Notes under the pieces: generated by a model
What the model was told of the DNA's origin: nothing
What the model saw: only the letters and a program-made list of their open reading frames with translations
The model's database searches: none
Made by a program: the position numbers and the translations under genes
Part shown: positions 10,889 through 24,854 of the stretch, piece by piece
Numbering within the stretch: the first letter of the stretch is position 1
How the letters are laid out: the number at the start of each line of letters is the position of its first letter
From: Apostichopus japonicus
Taxonomy: Eukaryota > Echinodermata > Holothuroidea > Aspidochirotida > Stichopodidae
Assembly (NCBI RefSeq): GCF_037975245.1
Contig: NC_092571.1
Location: forward strand, 5,230,001 to 5,294,000
Direction of reading: 5' to 3'
DNA: 64,000 bases

Positions 10889-13800
10889 TTAATCGAATGT
10901 GCGATACCGATCAATCGAATATGCGGTACCGATCAATCGAATGTGCGGTACCGATCAATCGAATGTTCGATACCGATCAATCGAATGTGCGGTACAGAAC
11001 AATCGAATGTGCGGTACCGAACAATCGAGTGTGCGGTACCGATCAATCGAAAGTGCGGTACCGATCAATCGAATGTGCGGTACCGATCAATCGAATGTGC
11101 GGTACACATCAATCGAATGTGCGGTACCGATCAACTAATGTGCGATACCGAACAATCGAATGTTCGGTACCGTACCGATGAATCGAATGCTCGGTACCGA
11201 TCAATCGAATGTGCGGTACCGATCAATCGAATGTTCGTTACCGATCAATCGAATGTTCGTTACCGATCAATCGAATGTGCGGTACCAATCAATCGAATGT
11301 TCGTTACCGATCAATCGATTTTGCGGTATTGATCAATCGAATGTGCGGTACCGATCAATCGAACGTGCGGTACCGATCAATCGATTGTGCGGTACCGATT
11401 AATCGAATGTTCGGTACCGATCAATCGAATGTGCGGTACCGATCAATCGAATGTTCGGTACCGATCAATCGAATGTTCGGTACCGATCAATCGAATGTTC
11501 GGTACCGATCAATCGAATGTTCGGTACCGATCAATCGAATGTTCGGTACCGATCAATCGAATGTTCGGTACCGATCAATCGAATGTGCGGTACCGATCAA
11601 TCGAATGTGCGTTACCGATCAATCGAATGTTCGGTACCGATCAATCGAATGTTCGGTACCGATCAATCGAATGTGCGGTACCGATCAATCGAATGTTCGG
11701 TACCGATCAATCGAATGTGCGGTACCGATCAATCGAATGTGCGGTACCGATCAATCGAATGTGTTGTACCGATCAATCGAATGTGCGTTACCGATCAATC
11801 GAATGTGCGGTATTGATCAATCGAATGTGCGGTACCGATCAATCGAATGTGCGGTACCGATTAATCGAATGTGCGATACCGATCAATCAAATGTGCGGTA
11901 CCGATCAATCGAATGTTCGGTACCGATCAATCGAATGTGCGGTACCGATCAATCGAATATGCGGTACCGATCAATCGAATGTTCGATACCGATCAATCGA
12001 ATGTGCGGTACCGAACAATCGAATGTGCGGTACCGAACAATCGAATGTGCGGTACCGATCAATCGAATGTGCGGTACCGATCAACTAATTTGCGATACCG
12101 AACAATCAAATGTTCGGTACCGTACCGATGAATCGAATGTGCGGTATTGATCAATCGAATGTTCGGTACCGATCAATCGAATGTGCGGTACCGATTAATC
12201 GAATGTGCGGTACCGATCAATCGAATGTGCGGTACCGATCAATCGAATGTTCGATACCGATCAATCGAATGTGCGGTACCGAACAATCGAATGTGCGGTA
12301 CCGATCAATCGAATGTGCGGTACCGATCAATCGAATGTGCGGTATTGATCAATCGAATGTTCGGTACCGATCAATCGAATGTGCGGTACCGATTAATCGA
12401 ATGTTCGTTACCGATCAATCGAATGTGCGGTACCGATCAATCGAATGTTCGTTACCGATCAATCGAATGTGCGGTACCGATCAATCGAATGTTCGGTACC
12501 GATCAATCGAATGTGCGGTACCGATGAATCGAATGTGCGGTATTGATCAATCGAATGTTCGGTACCGATCAATCGAATGTGCGGTACCGATTAATCGAAT
12601 GTGCGGTACCGATCAATCGAATGTGCGGTACCGATCAATCGAATGTTCGATACCGATCAATCGAATGTGCGGTACCGAACAATCGAATGTGCGGTACCGA
12701 ACAATCGAATGTGCGGTACCGATCAATCGAATGTGCGGTACCGATCAATCGAATGTGCGGTACCGAACAATCGAATGTTCGGTACTGATCAATCGAATGT
12801 TCGGTACCGATCAATCGAATGTTCGGTACCGATCAATCGAATGTGCGGTACCGATCAATCGAATGTGCGTTACCGATCAATCGAATGTTCGGTACAGATC
12901 AATCGAATGTTCGGTACCGATCAATCGAATGTGCGTTACCGATCAATCGAATGTTCGTTACCGATTAATCGAATGTGCGGTACCGATCAATCGAATGTTC
13001 GTTACCGATCAATCGAATGTGCAATATTGATCAATCGAATGTTCGGTACCGATCAATCGAATGTTCGTTACCGATCAATCGAATGTGCGGTACCGATGAA
13101 TCGAATGTGCGGTACCGATCATTCGAATGTGCGGTACCGATCAATCGAATGTGCGGTACCGATCAATCGAATGTGCGGTATTGATCAATCGAATGTTCGG
13201 TACCGATCAATCGAATGTGCGGTACCGATCAATCGAATGTTCGTTACCGATCAATCGAATGTGCGGTACCGATCAATCGAATGTTCGGTACCGATCAATC
13301 GAATGTGCGGTACCGATCAATCGAATGTTCGTTACCGATCAATCGAATGTGCGGTATTGATCAATCGAATTTTCGGTACCGATCAATCGAATGTGCGGTA
13401 CCGATTAATCGAATGTGCGGTACCGATCAATCGAATGTGCGGTACCGTTCAACTAATGTGCGATACCGAACAATCGAATGTTCGGCACCGTACCGATGAA
13501 TCGAATGTGCGGTACCGATCAATCAAATGTGCGGTACCGATCAATCGAATGTGCGGTACCGATCAATCGAATGTGCGGTATTGATCAATCGAATGTTCGG
13601 TACCGATCAATCGAATGTGCGGTACCGATCAATCGAATGTTCGTTACCGATCAATCGAATGTGCGGTACCGATCAATCGAATGTTCGTTACCGATCAATC
13701 GAATGTGCGGTATTGATCAATCGAATGTTCGGTACCGATCAATCTAATATTCGGTATTGATCAATCGAATGTTCGGTACCGATCAATCGAATGTTCGGTA

Positions 13801-14206
13801 CCGATCAATCCAATGTTCGGTACCGATCAATCGAATGTTCGGTACCGATCAATCGAATGATCGATACCGATCAATCGAATGTTCGGTACCGATCAATCGA
13901 ATGTTCGGTACCGATCAATCGAATGTGCGGTACCGATCAATCGAATGTGCGTTACCGATAAATCGAATGTGCGGTATTGATCAATCGAATGTTCGGTACC
14001 GATCAATCGAATGTGCGTTACCGATCAATCGAATGTTCGGTACCGATCAATCGAATGTGCGGTACCGATCAATCGAATGTTCGTTACCGATCAATCGAAT
14101 GTGCGGTATTGATCAATCGAATGTTCGGTACCGATCAATCGAATGTGCGGTACCGATTAATCGAATGTGCGGTACCGATCAATCGAATGTGCGGTACCGT
14201 TCAACT
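10889..14206 (+). repeat. Left-domain block with cassettes at 11167, 12117, 13485
   Basis: About 150 monomers with no gene. Cassette spacings are 950 and 1,368 bp. About 12,060-12,400 resembles 29,260-29,640 (offset 17,199), including a CAACTAATTT variant of the 21-bp monomer. Around 13,480-13,760 the ordered block after the cassette matches that after 7747 (offset 5,738); the cassette at 13485 has GCACC in place of the first GTACC. Confidence 0.75.
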
Positions 14207-15840
14207 AATGTTCCATACCGATCAATCGAATGTACGGTACCGATCAATCGAATGTGCGTTACCGATCAATCGAATGTTCGGTACCGATCAATCGAATGTG
14301 CGGTACCGATCAATCGAATGTGCGTTACCGATCAATCGAATGTTCGGTACCGATCAATCGAATGTGCGGTACCGATCAATCGAATGTGTTGTACCGATCA
14401 ATCGAATGTGCGGTACCGATCAATCATATGTGCGGTACCGATCAATCGAATGTGCGATACCGATCAATCAAATGTGCGGTACCGATCAATCGAATGTTCG
14501 TTACCGATCAATCGAATGTGCGGTACCGATCAATCGAATGTGCGGTACCGATCAATCGAATGTTCGATACCGATCAATCGAATGTGCGGTACCGAACAAT
14601 CGAATGTGCGGTACCGAACAATCGAATGTGCGGTACCGTTCAACTAATGTGCGATACCGAACAATCGAATGTTCGATACCGATCAATCGAATGTGCGGTA
14701 GTGTTCAACTAATGTGCGATACCGAACAATCGAATGTTCGGTACCGTACCGATGAATCGAATGTGCGGTACCGATCAATCAAATGTGCGGTACCGATCAA
14801 TCGAATGTGCGGTACCGATCAATCGAATGTGCGGTATTGATCAATCGAATGTTCGGTACCGATCAATCGAATGTGCGGTACCGATCAATCGAAAGTTCGT
14901 TACCGATCAATCGAATGTGCGGTACCGATCAATCGAATGTTCGTTACCGATCAATCGAATGTGCGGTATTGATCAATCGAATGTTCGTTACCGATCAATC
15001 TAATGTTCGGTATTGATCAATCGAATGTTCGGTACCGATCAATCGAATGTTCGGTACCGATCAATCGAATGTGCGGTACCGATCAAACGAATGTGCGGTA
15101 CCGATCAATCGAATGTTCGTTACCGATCAATCGAATGTGCGGTACCGATCAATCGAATGTTCGTTACCGATCAATCGAATGTGCGGTATTGATCAATCGA
15201 ATGTTCGGTACCGATCAATCGAATGTTCGGTATTGATCAATCGAATGTTCGGTACCGATCAATCGAATGATCGGTACCGATCAATCGAATGTTCGGTACC
15301 GATCAATCGAATGTTCGGTACCGATCAATCGAATGTGGGGTACCGATCAATCGAATGTGCGTTACCGATAAATCGAATGTGCGGTATTGATCAATCGAAT
15401 GTTCGGTACCGATCAATCGAATGTGCGTTACCGAACAATCGAATGTTCGGTACCGATCAATCGAATGTGCGGTACCGATCAATCGAATGTTCGTTACCGA
15501 TCAATCGAATGTGCGGTATTGATCAATCGAATTTTCGGTACCGATCAATCGAATGTGCGGTACCGATTAATCGAATGTGCGGTACCGATCAATCGAATGT
15601 GCGGTACCGTTCAACTAATGTGCGATACCGAACAATCGAATGTTCGGTACCGTACCGATGAATCGAATGTGCGGTACCGATCAATCAAATGTGCGGTACC
15701 GATCAATCGAATATGCGGTACCGATCAATCGAATGTGCGGTATTGATCAATCGAATGTTCGGTACCGATCAATCGAATGTGCGGTACCGATCAATCGAAT
15801 GTTCGTTACCGATCAATCGAATGTGCGGTACCGATCAATC
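14207..15840 (+). repeat. 1,898-bp offset duplication, copy 1
   Basis: Matches 16,105-17,738 at offset 1,898 over 1,634 bp. The match starts at the distinctive CCATACC monomer (14213 versus 16111) and ends at A15841 versus G17739. A GAAAGTTCG monomer (about 14,891 and 16,789) is shared by both copies. Cassettes at 14741 and 15647 recur at 16639 and 17545. I noticed no substitution apart from the ends. Confidence 0.92.
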
Positions 15841-16104
15841 ATATGTGCGGTACCGATCAATCGAATGTGTTGTACCGATCAATCGAATGTGCGGTACCGA
15901 TCAACTAATGTGCGATACCGAACAATCGAATGTTCGGTACCGATCAATCGAATGTTCGTTACCGATCAATCGAATGTGCGGTATTGATCAATCGAATGTT
16001 CGGTACCGATCAATCGAATGTTCGGTATTGATCAATCGAATGTTCGGTACCGATCAATCGAATGATCGGTACCGATCAATCGAATGTTCGGTACCGATCA
16101 ATCG
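15841..16104 (+). repeat. 264-bp spacer between the 1,898-bp copies
   Basis: Exactly twelve monomer lengths of material absent from the partner alignment. It carries CAATCATATG and GTGTTGTACC monomers and a 21-bp CAACTAATG member at about 15,903 that is not followed by doubled GTACC. It looks like a remnant of a block otherwise lost by deletion. Confidence 0.75.
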
Positions 16105-17738
16105 AATGTTCCATACCGATCAATCGAATGTACGGTACCGATCAATCGAATGTGCGTTACCGATCAATCGAATGTTCGGTACCGATCAATCGAATGTGCG
16201 GTACCGATCAATCGAATGTGCGTTACCGATCAATCGAATGTTCGGTACCGATCAATCGAATGTGCGGTACCGATCAATCGAATGTGTTGTACCGATCAAT
16301 CGAATGTGCGGTACCGATCAATCATATGTGCGGTACCGATCAATCGAATGTGCGATACCGATCAATCAAATGTGCGGTACCGATCAATCGAATGTTCGTT
16401 ACCGATCAATCGAATGTGCGGTACCGATCAATCGAATGTGCGGTACCGATCAATCGAATGTTCGATACCGATCAATCGAATGTGCGGTACCGAACAATCG
16501 AATGTGCGGTACCGAACAATCGAATGTGCGGTACCGTTCAACTAATGTGCGATACCGAACAATCGAATGTTCGATACCGATCAATCGAATGTGCGGTAGT
16601 GTTCAACTAATGTGCGATACCGAACAATCGAATGTTCGGTACCGTACCGATGAATCGAATGTGCGGTACCGATCAATCAAATGTGCGGTACCGATCAATC
16701 GAATGTGCGGTACCGATCAATCGAATGTGCGGTATTGATCAATCGAATGTTCGGTACCGATCAATCGAATGTGCGGTACCGATCAATCGAAAGTTCGTTA
16801 CCGATCAATCGAATGTGCGGTACCGATCAATCGAATGTTCGTTACCGATCAATCGAATGTGCGGTATTGATCAATCGAATGTTCGTTACCGATCAATCTA
16901 ATGTTCGGTATTGATCAATCGAATGTTCGGTACCGATCAATCGAATGTTCGGTACCGATCAATCGAATGTGCGGTACCGATCAAACGAATGTGCGGTACC
17001 GATCAATCGAATGTTCGTTACCGATCAATCGAATGTGCGGTACCGATCAATCGAATGTTCGTTACCGATCAATCGAATGTGCGGTATTGATCAATCGAAT
17101 GTTCGGTACCGATCAATCGAATGTTCGGTATTGATCAATCGAATGTTCGGTACCGATCAATCGAATGATCGGTACCGATCAATCGAATGTTCGGTACCGA
17201 TCAATCGAATGTTCGGTACCGATCAATCGAATGTGGGGTACCGATCAATCGAATGTGCGTTACCGATAAATCGAATGTGCGGTATTGATCAATCGAATGT
17301 TCGGTACCGATCAATCGAATGTGCGTTACCGAACAATCGAATGTTCGGTACCGATCAATCGAATGTGCGGTACCGATCAATCGAATGTTCGTTACCGATC
17401 AATCGAATGTGCGGTATTGATCAATCGAATTTTCGGTACCGATCAATCGAATGTGCGGTACCGATTAATCGAATGTGCGGTACCGATCAATCGAATGTGC
17501 GGTACCGTTCAACTAATGTGCGATACCGAACAATCGAATGTTCGGTACCGTACCGATGAATCGAATGTGCGGTACCGATCAATCAAATGTGCGGTACCGA
17601 TCAATCGAATATGCGGTACCGATCAATCGAATGTGCGGTATTGATCAATCGAATGTTCGGTACCGATCAATCGAATGTGCGGTACCGATCAATCGAATGT
17701 TCGTTACCGATCAATCGAATGTGCGGTACCGATCAATC
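16105..17738 (+). repeat. 1,898-bp offset duplication, copy 2
   Basis: Second copy of 14,207-15,840. Unlike copy 1, its homology to the 7.6-9.8 kb block continues without a break past 17,738 to about 18,643, so this copy keeps the ancestral right-hand junction and copy 1 is the truncated derivative. Confidence 0.9.
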
Positions 17739-18827
17739 GAATGTTCGTTACCGATCAATCGAATGTTCGGTATTGATCAATCGAATGTTCGGTACCGATC
17801 AATCGAATGTTCGGTACCGATCAATCCAATGTTCGGTACCGATCAATCGAATGTTCGGTACCGATCAATCGAATGATCGGTACCGATCAATCGAATGTTC
17901 GGTACCGATCAATCGAATGTTCGGTACCGATCAATCGAATGTGCGGTACCGATCAATCGAATGTGCGTTACCGATAAATCGAATGTGCGGTATTGATCAA
18001 TCGAATGTTCGGTACCGATCAATCGAATGTGCGTTACCGATCAGTCGAATGTTCGGTACCGATCAATCGAATGTGCGGTACCGATCAATCGAATGTTCGT
18101 TACCGATTAATCGAATGTGCGGTATTGATCAATCGAATGTTCGGTACCGATCAATCGAATGTGCGGTACCGATTAATCGAATGTGCGTTACCGATCAATC
18201 GAATGTGCGGTACCGTTCAACTAATGTGCGATACCGATCAATCGAATGATCGGTACCGATCAATCGAATGTTCGGTACCGATCAATCGAATATTCGGTAC
18301 CGATCAATCGAATGTGCGGTACCGATCAATCGAATGTGCGTTACCGATCAATCGAATGTTCGGTACCGATCAATCGAATGTTCGGTACCGATCAATCGAA
18401 TGTGCGTTACCGATCAATCGAATGTTCGGTACCGATCAATCGAATGTGCGGTACCGATCAATCGAATGTGCGTTACCGATCAATCGAATGTTCGGTACCG
18501 ATCAATCGAATGTGCGGTACCGATCAATCGAATGTGTTGTACCGATCAATCGAATGTGCGGTACCGATCAATCATATGTGCGGTACCGATCAATCGAATG
18601 TGCGGTACCGATCAATCAAATGTGCGGTACCGATCAATCGAATATGCGATACCGATCAATCGAATGTGCGGTACCGATCAATCGAATGTTCAATACCGAA
18701 CAATCGAATGTGCGGTACCGTTCAACTAATGTGCGATACCGAACAATCGAATGTTCGACACCGATCAATCGAATGTGCGGTACCGTTCAACTAATGTGCG
18801 ATACCGAACAATCGAATGTTCGGTACC
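17739..18827 (+). repeat. Continuation of the 8.8-9.8 kb homology
   Basis: To about 18,643 this matches 8,847-9,751 at offset 8,892, then weakly for another short stretch after a one-monomer slip. It then runs through two closely spaced 21-bp members (about 18,724 and 18,789) to the cassette at 18823, whose following monomer is GATCAATCG rather than the usual GATGAATCG. Confidence 0.78.
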
Positions 18828-21800
18828 GTACCGATCAATCGAATGTGCGGTACCGATCAATCGAATGTGCGGTACCGATCAATCGAATGTGCGGTATTGA
18901 TCAATCGAATGTTCGGTACCGATCAATATAATGTGCGGTACCGATCAATCGAATGTTCGTTACCGATCAATCGAATGTGCGGTACCGATCAATCGAATGT
19001 TCGTTACCGATCAATCGAATGTGCGGTATTGATCAATCGAATGTACGGTACCGATCAATCTAATGTTCGGTATTGATCAATCGAATGTTCGGTACCGATC
19101 AATCGAATGTTCGGTACCGATCAATCGAATGTGCGGTACCGATCAATCGAATGTTCGATACCGATCAATCGAATGTGCGTTACCGATCAATCGAATGTAC
19201 GGTATTGATCAATCGAATGTTCGGTACCGATCAATCGAATGTGCGTTACCGATCAATCGAATGTTCATTACCGATCAATCGTATGTGCGGTACCGATCAA
19301 CTAATGTGCGATACCGAACAATCGAATGTTCGGTACTGATCAATCGAATGTTCGGTAGCGATCAATCGAATGTTCGGTACCGAACAATCGATTGTGCGGT
19401 ACCGATCAATCGAATGTGCGGTACCGATCAATCGAATGTTCGGTACCGATCAATCGAATGTTCGGTACCGATCAATCGAATGTTCGGTACCGATCAATCG
19501 AATGTTCGGTACCGATCAATCGAATGTGCGGTACCGATCAATCGAATGTTCGTTACCGATCAATCGAATGTGCGGTATTGATCAATCGAATGTTCGGTAC
19601 CGATCAATCGAATGTGCGGTACCGATCAATCGAATGTTCGGTACCGATCAATCGAATGTGCGATACCGATCAATCGAATGTGCGTTACCGATCAATCGAA
19701 TGTTCGGTACCGATCAATCGAATGTTCGATACCGATCAATCGAATGTGCGGTACCGAACAATCGAATGTTCGTTACCGATCAATCGAATGTGCGGTACCG
19801 ATCAATCGAATGTGCGGTACCGATCAACTAATGTGCGATACCGAACAATCGAATGTTCGGTACCGATCAATCGAATGTTCGTTACCGATCAATCGAATGT
19901 GCGTTACCGATCAATCGAATGTTCGGTACACATCAATCGAATGTTCGGTACCGATCAATCGAATGTGCGGTACCGATGAATCGAATGTGCGGTATTGATC
20001 AATCGAATGTGCGGTACCGATCAATCGAATGTGCGGTACCGATTAATCGAATGTGCGGTACCGATCAATCGAATGTGCGGTACCGATGAATCGAATGTTC
20101 GATACCGATCAATCGAATGTGCGGTACCGAACAATCGAATGTGCGATACCGAACAATCGAATGTTCGGTACTGATCAATCGAATGTTCGGTACCGATCAA
20201 TCGAATGTTCGGTACCGATCAATCGAATGTTCGGTACCGATCAATCGAATGTGCGTTACCGATCAATCGAATGTGCGGTATTGATCAATCGAATGTGCGG
20301 TACCGATCAATCGAATGTGCGGTACCGATCAATCGAATGTTCGTTACCGATCAATCGAATGTGCGGTACCGATCAATCGAATGTTCGTTACCGATCAATC
20401 GAATGTGCGGTATTGATCAATCGAATGTTCGGTACCGATCAATCGAATGTGCGGTACCGATCAATCGAATGTTCGGTACCGGTCAATCGAATGTGCGGTA
20501 CCGATCAATCGAATGTGCGGTACCGATCAATCGAATGTGCGTTACCGATCAATCGAATGTTCGGTACCGATCAATCGAATGTGCGGTACCGATCAATCGA
20601 ATGTGTTGTACCGATCAATCGAATGTGCGGTACCGATCAATCATATGTGCGGTACCGATCAATCGAATGTGCGGTACCGATCAATCAAATGTGCGGTACC
20701 GATCAATCGAATGTTCGGTACCGATCAATCGAATGTGCGGTACCGATCAATCGAATGTGCGGTACCGATCAATCGAATGTTCAATACCGATCAATCGAAT
20801 GTGCGGTACCGTTCAACTAATGTGGGATACCGAACAATCGAATGTTCGATACCGATCAATCGAATATGCGGTACCGTTCAACTAATGTGCGATACCGAAC
20901 AATCGAATGTTCGGTACCGTACCGATGAATCGAATGTGCGGTACCGATCAATCGAATGTGCGGTACCGATCAATCGAATGTGCGGTATTGATCAATCGAA
21001 TGTTCGGTACCGATCAATATAATGTGCGGTACCGATCAATCGAATGTTCGTTACCGATCAATCGAATGTGCGGTACCGATCAATCGATTGATCGGTACCG
21101 ATCAATCGAATGTGCGGTACCGATCAATCGAATGTTCGGTACCGATCAATCGAATGTGCGATACCGATCAATCGAATGTGCGGTACCGATCAATCGAATG
21201 TTCGGTACCGATCAATCGAATGTGCGGTACCGATCAATCGAATGTGCGTTACCGATCAATCGAATGTTCGGTACCGATCAATCGAATGTTCGATACCGAT
21301 CAATCGAATGTGCGGTACCGAACAATCGAATGTGCGGTACCGATCAATCGAATGTGCGGTACCGATCAACTAATGTGCGATACCGAACAATCGAATGTTC
21401 GTTACCGATCAATCGAATGTTCGTTACCGATCAATCGAATGTGCGGTACCGATCAATCGAATGTTCGTTACCGATGAATCGAATGCTCGGTACCGATCAA
21501 TCGAATGTTCGGTACCGATCAATCGAATGTTCGGTACCGATCAATCGAATGTGCGGTACCGATGAATCGAATGTGCGGTATTGATCAATCGAATGTTCGG
21601 TACCGATCAATCGAATGTGCGGTACCGATTAATCGAATGTGCGGTACCGATCAATCGAATGTGCGGTATTGATCAATCGAATGTTGGGTACCGAACAATC
21701 GAATGTGCGGTACCGAACAATCGAATGTGCGGTACCGAAAAATCGAATGTGCGGTGCCGATCAATCGAATGTGCGGTACCGATCAACTAATGTGCGATAC

Positions 21801-22192
21801 CGAACAATCGAATGTTCGGTATTGATCAATCGAATGTGCGGTACCGATCAATCGAATGTTCGTTACCGATCAATCGAATGTGCGGTACCGATCAATCGAA
21901 TGTTCGTTACCGATCAATCGAATATGCGGTATTGATCAATCGAATGTTCGGTACCGATCAATCGAATGTGCGGTACCGATCAATCGAATGTTCGGTACCG
22001 GTCAATCGAATGTGCGGTACCGATCAATCGAATGTGCGGTACCGATCAATCGAATGTTCGATACCAATCAATCGAATGTGCGGTACCGAACAATCGAATG
22101 TGCGGTACCGAACAATCGAATGTGCGGTACCGATCAATCGAATGTGCGGTACCGAACAATCGAATGTGCGGTACGGATCAATCGAATGTGCG
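18828..22192 (+). repeat. About 6.1-kb offset duplication, copy 1
   Basis: Aligns with 24,855-28,438. The offset steps from 6,027 to 6,092 (near 20.0-20.2 kb), 6,114 (near 21.4-21.6 kb) and 6,246 (near 21.8-21.97 kb), so copy 1 lacks a 65-bp, a 22-bp and a 132-bp segment present in copy 2. The ends are C18827 versus G24854 and T22193 versus G28439. Single-base differences are also present (for example GTGCCG at 21,756 and GTGGGATACC near 20,822, both in copy 1 only). Confidence 0.9.
21071..21100. repeat. 30-bp perfect palindrome
   Basis: A CAATCGATTG variant next to a TGATCGG variant places two GGTACCGATC arms in inverted orientation around a central ATCGAT. All 30 bases are self-complementary. 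It is the longest perfect dyad I found in the window. The copy at 27,163-27,192 lies at the 6,092-bp offset expected from the surrounding duplication. Confidence 0.9.
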
Positions 22193-24114
22193 TTACCGAT
22201 AAATCGAATGTGCGGTATTGATCAATCGAATGTTCGGTACCGATCAATCGAATGTGCGTTACCGATCAGTCGAATGTTCGGTACCGATCAATCGAATGTG
22301 CGGTACCGATCAATCGAATGTTCGTTACCGATTAATCGAATGTGCGGTATTGATCAATCGAATGTTCGGTACCGATCAATCGAATGTGTGGTACCGATTA
22401 ATCGAATGTGCGGTACCGATCAATCGAATGTGCGGTACCGTTCAACTAATGTGCGATACCGATCAATCGAATGATCGGTACCGATCAATCGAATGTTCGG
22501 TACCGATCAATCGAATGTTCGGTACCGATCAATCGAATGTGCGGTACCGATCAATCGAATGTGCGTTACCGATCAATCGAATGTTCGGTACCGATCAATC
22601 GAATGTTCGGTACCGATCAATCGAATGTGCGTTACCGATCAATCGAATGTTCGGTACCGATCAATCGAATGTGCGGTACCGATCAATCGAATGTGCGGTA
22701 CCGATCAATCGAATGTTCGGTACCGATCAATCGAATGTGCGGTACCGATCAATCGAATGTGTTGTACCGATCAATCGAATGTGCGGTACCGATCAATCAT
22801 ATGTGCGGTACCGATCAATCGAATGTGCGGTACCGATCAATCAAATGTGCGGTACCGATCAATCGAATGTTCGGTACCGATCAATCGAATGTGCGGTACC
22901 GATCAATCGAATGTGCGGTACCGATCAATCGAATGTTCAATACCGATCAATCGAATGTGCGGTACCGAACAATCGAATGTGCGGTACCGAACAATCGAAT
23001 GTGCGGTACCGTTCAACTAATGTGCGATACCGAACAATCGAATGTTCGATACCGATCAATCGAATGTGCGGTACCGTTCAACTAATGTGCGATACCGAAC
23101 AATCGAATGTTCGGTACCGTACCGATGAATCGAATGTTCGGTACCGATCAATCAAATGTGCGGTACCGATGAATCGAATGTTCGGTACCGATCAATCGAA
23201 TGTGCGGTATTGATCAATCGAATGTTCGGTACCGATCAATATAATGTGCGGTACCGATCAATCGAATGTTCGTTACCGATCAATCGAATGTGCGGTACCG
23301 ATCAATCGAATGTTCGTTACCGATCAATCGAATGTGCGGTATTGATCAATCGAATGTACGGTACCGATCAATCTAATGTTCGGTATTGATCAATCGAATG
23401 TTCGGTACCGATCAATCGAATGTTCGGTACCGATCAATCGAATTTGCGGTACCGATCAAACGAATGTGCGGTACCGATCAATCGAATGTGCGTTACCGAT
23501 CAATCGAAGTACGGTATTGATCAATCGAATGTTCGGTACCGATCAATCGAATGTGCGTTACCGATCAATCGAATGTTCGTTACCGATCAATCGAATGTGC
23601 GGTACCGATCAATCGAATGTTCGTTACCGATCAATCGAATGTGCGGTATTGATCAATCGAATGTTCGGTAGCGATCAATCGAATGTTCGGTACCGATCAA
23701 TCGATTGTGCGGTACCGATCAATCGAATGTGCGGTACCGATCAATCGAATGTTCGGTACCGATCAATCGAATGTTCGGTACCGATCAATCGAATTTTCGG
23801 TACCGATCAATCGAATGTTCGGTACCGATCAATCGAATGTTCGGTACCGATCAATCGAATGTGCGTTACCGATCAATCGAATGTTCGGTACCGATCAATC
23901 GAATGTTCGGTACCGATCAATCGAATGTGCGTTACCGATCAATCGAATGTTCGGTACCGATCAATCGAATGTGCGGTACCGATCAATCGAATGTGCGTTA
24001 CCGATCAATCGAATGTTCGGTACCGATCAATCGAATGTGCGGTACCGATCAATCAAATGTGTTGTACCGATCAATCGAATGTGCGGTACCGATCAATCAT
24101 ATGTGCGGTACCGA
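22176..24114 (+). repeat. Dispersed duplication, right copy (partner 9.1-10.9 kb)
   Basis: Partner of 9,059-10,888, carrying an extra 109 bp (a 65-bp unit that duplicates a 21-bp member plus flanks near 23,010-23,080, and two monomers near 22,850). It lies between the two copies of the 6.1-kb-offset duplication, overlapping the end of the first by about 17 bp, so it either lay inside the block that was duplicated or was placed there afterwards. Confidence 0.87.
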
Positions 24115-24854
24115 ACAATCGAATGTGCGGTACCGATCAATCGAATGTGCGGTACCGAACAATCGAATGTGCGGTACGGATCAATCGAATGTGCGTTACC
24201 GATCAATCGAATATGCGGTATTGATCAATCGAATGTTCGGTACCGATCAATCGAATGTGCGGTACCGATCAATCGAATGTTCGGTACCGGTCAATCGAAT
24301 GTGCGGTACCGATCAATCGAATGTGCGGTACCGATCAATCGAATGTTCGATACCAATCAATCGAATGTGCGGTACCGAACAATCGAATGTGCGGTACCGA
24401 ACAATCGAATGTGCGGTACCGATCAATCGAATGTGCGGTACCGAACAATCGAATGTGCGGTACGGATCAATCGAATGTGCGGTACCGATCAACTAATGTG
24501 CGATACCGAACAATCGAATGTTCGGTACCGATCAATCGAATGTTCGGTACCGATCAATCGAATGTTCGGTACCGATCAATCGAATGTGCGGTACCGATCA
24601 ATCGAATGTGCGTTACCGATCAATCGAATGTGCGGTATTGATCAATCGAATGTTCGGTACCAATCAATCGAATGTTCGTTACCGATCAATCGAATGTTCG
24701 GTATTGATCAATCGAATGTTCGGTACCGATCAATCGAATGTTCGGTACCGATCAATCCAATGTTCGGTACCGATCAATCGAATGTTCGGTACCGATCAAT
24801 CGAATGATCGGTACCGATCAATCGAATGTTCGGTACCGATCAATCGAATGTTCG
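24115..24854 (+). repeat. Block related to 28.1-28.6 and 31.1-31.6 kb
   Basis: From about 24,115 to 24,665 the variant order (GTACGGATC, GTACCGGTCAATCG, GATACCAATC, GTACCAATC) matches the end of both 6.1-kb copies and later blocks: offset 3,957 to about 28,072-28,620, and from there 2,981 to about 31,053-31,610. The rest joins left-domain monomers containing CAATCCAATG and TGATCGG variants. No cassette with doubled GTACC is present. Confidence 0.78.

Noticed and set aside
21071-21100. Rho-independent terminator or attachment site
   Set aside because: The palindrome has no following T run and is formed by ordinary monomer variants; nothing suggests a bacterial context.
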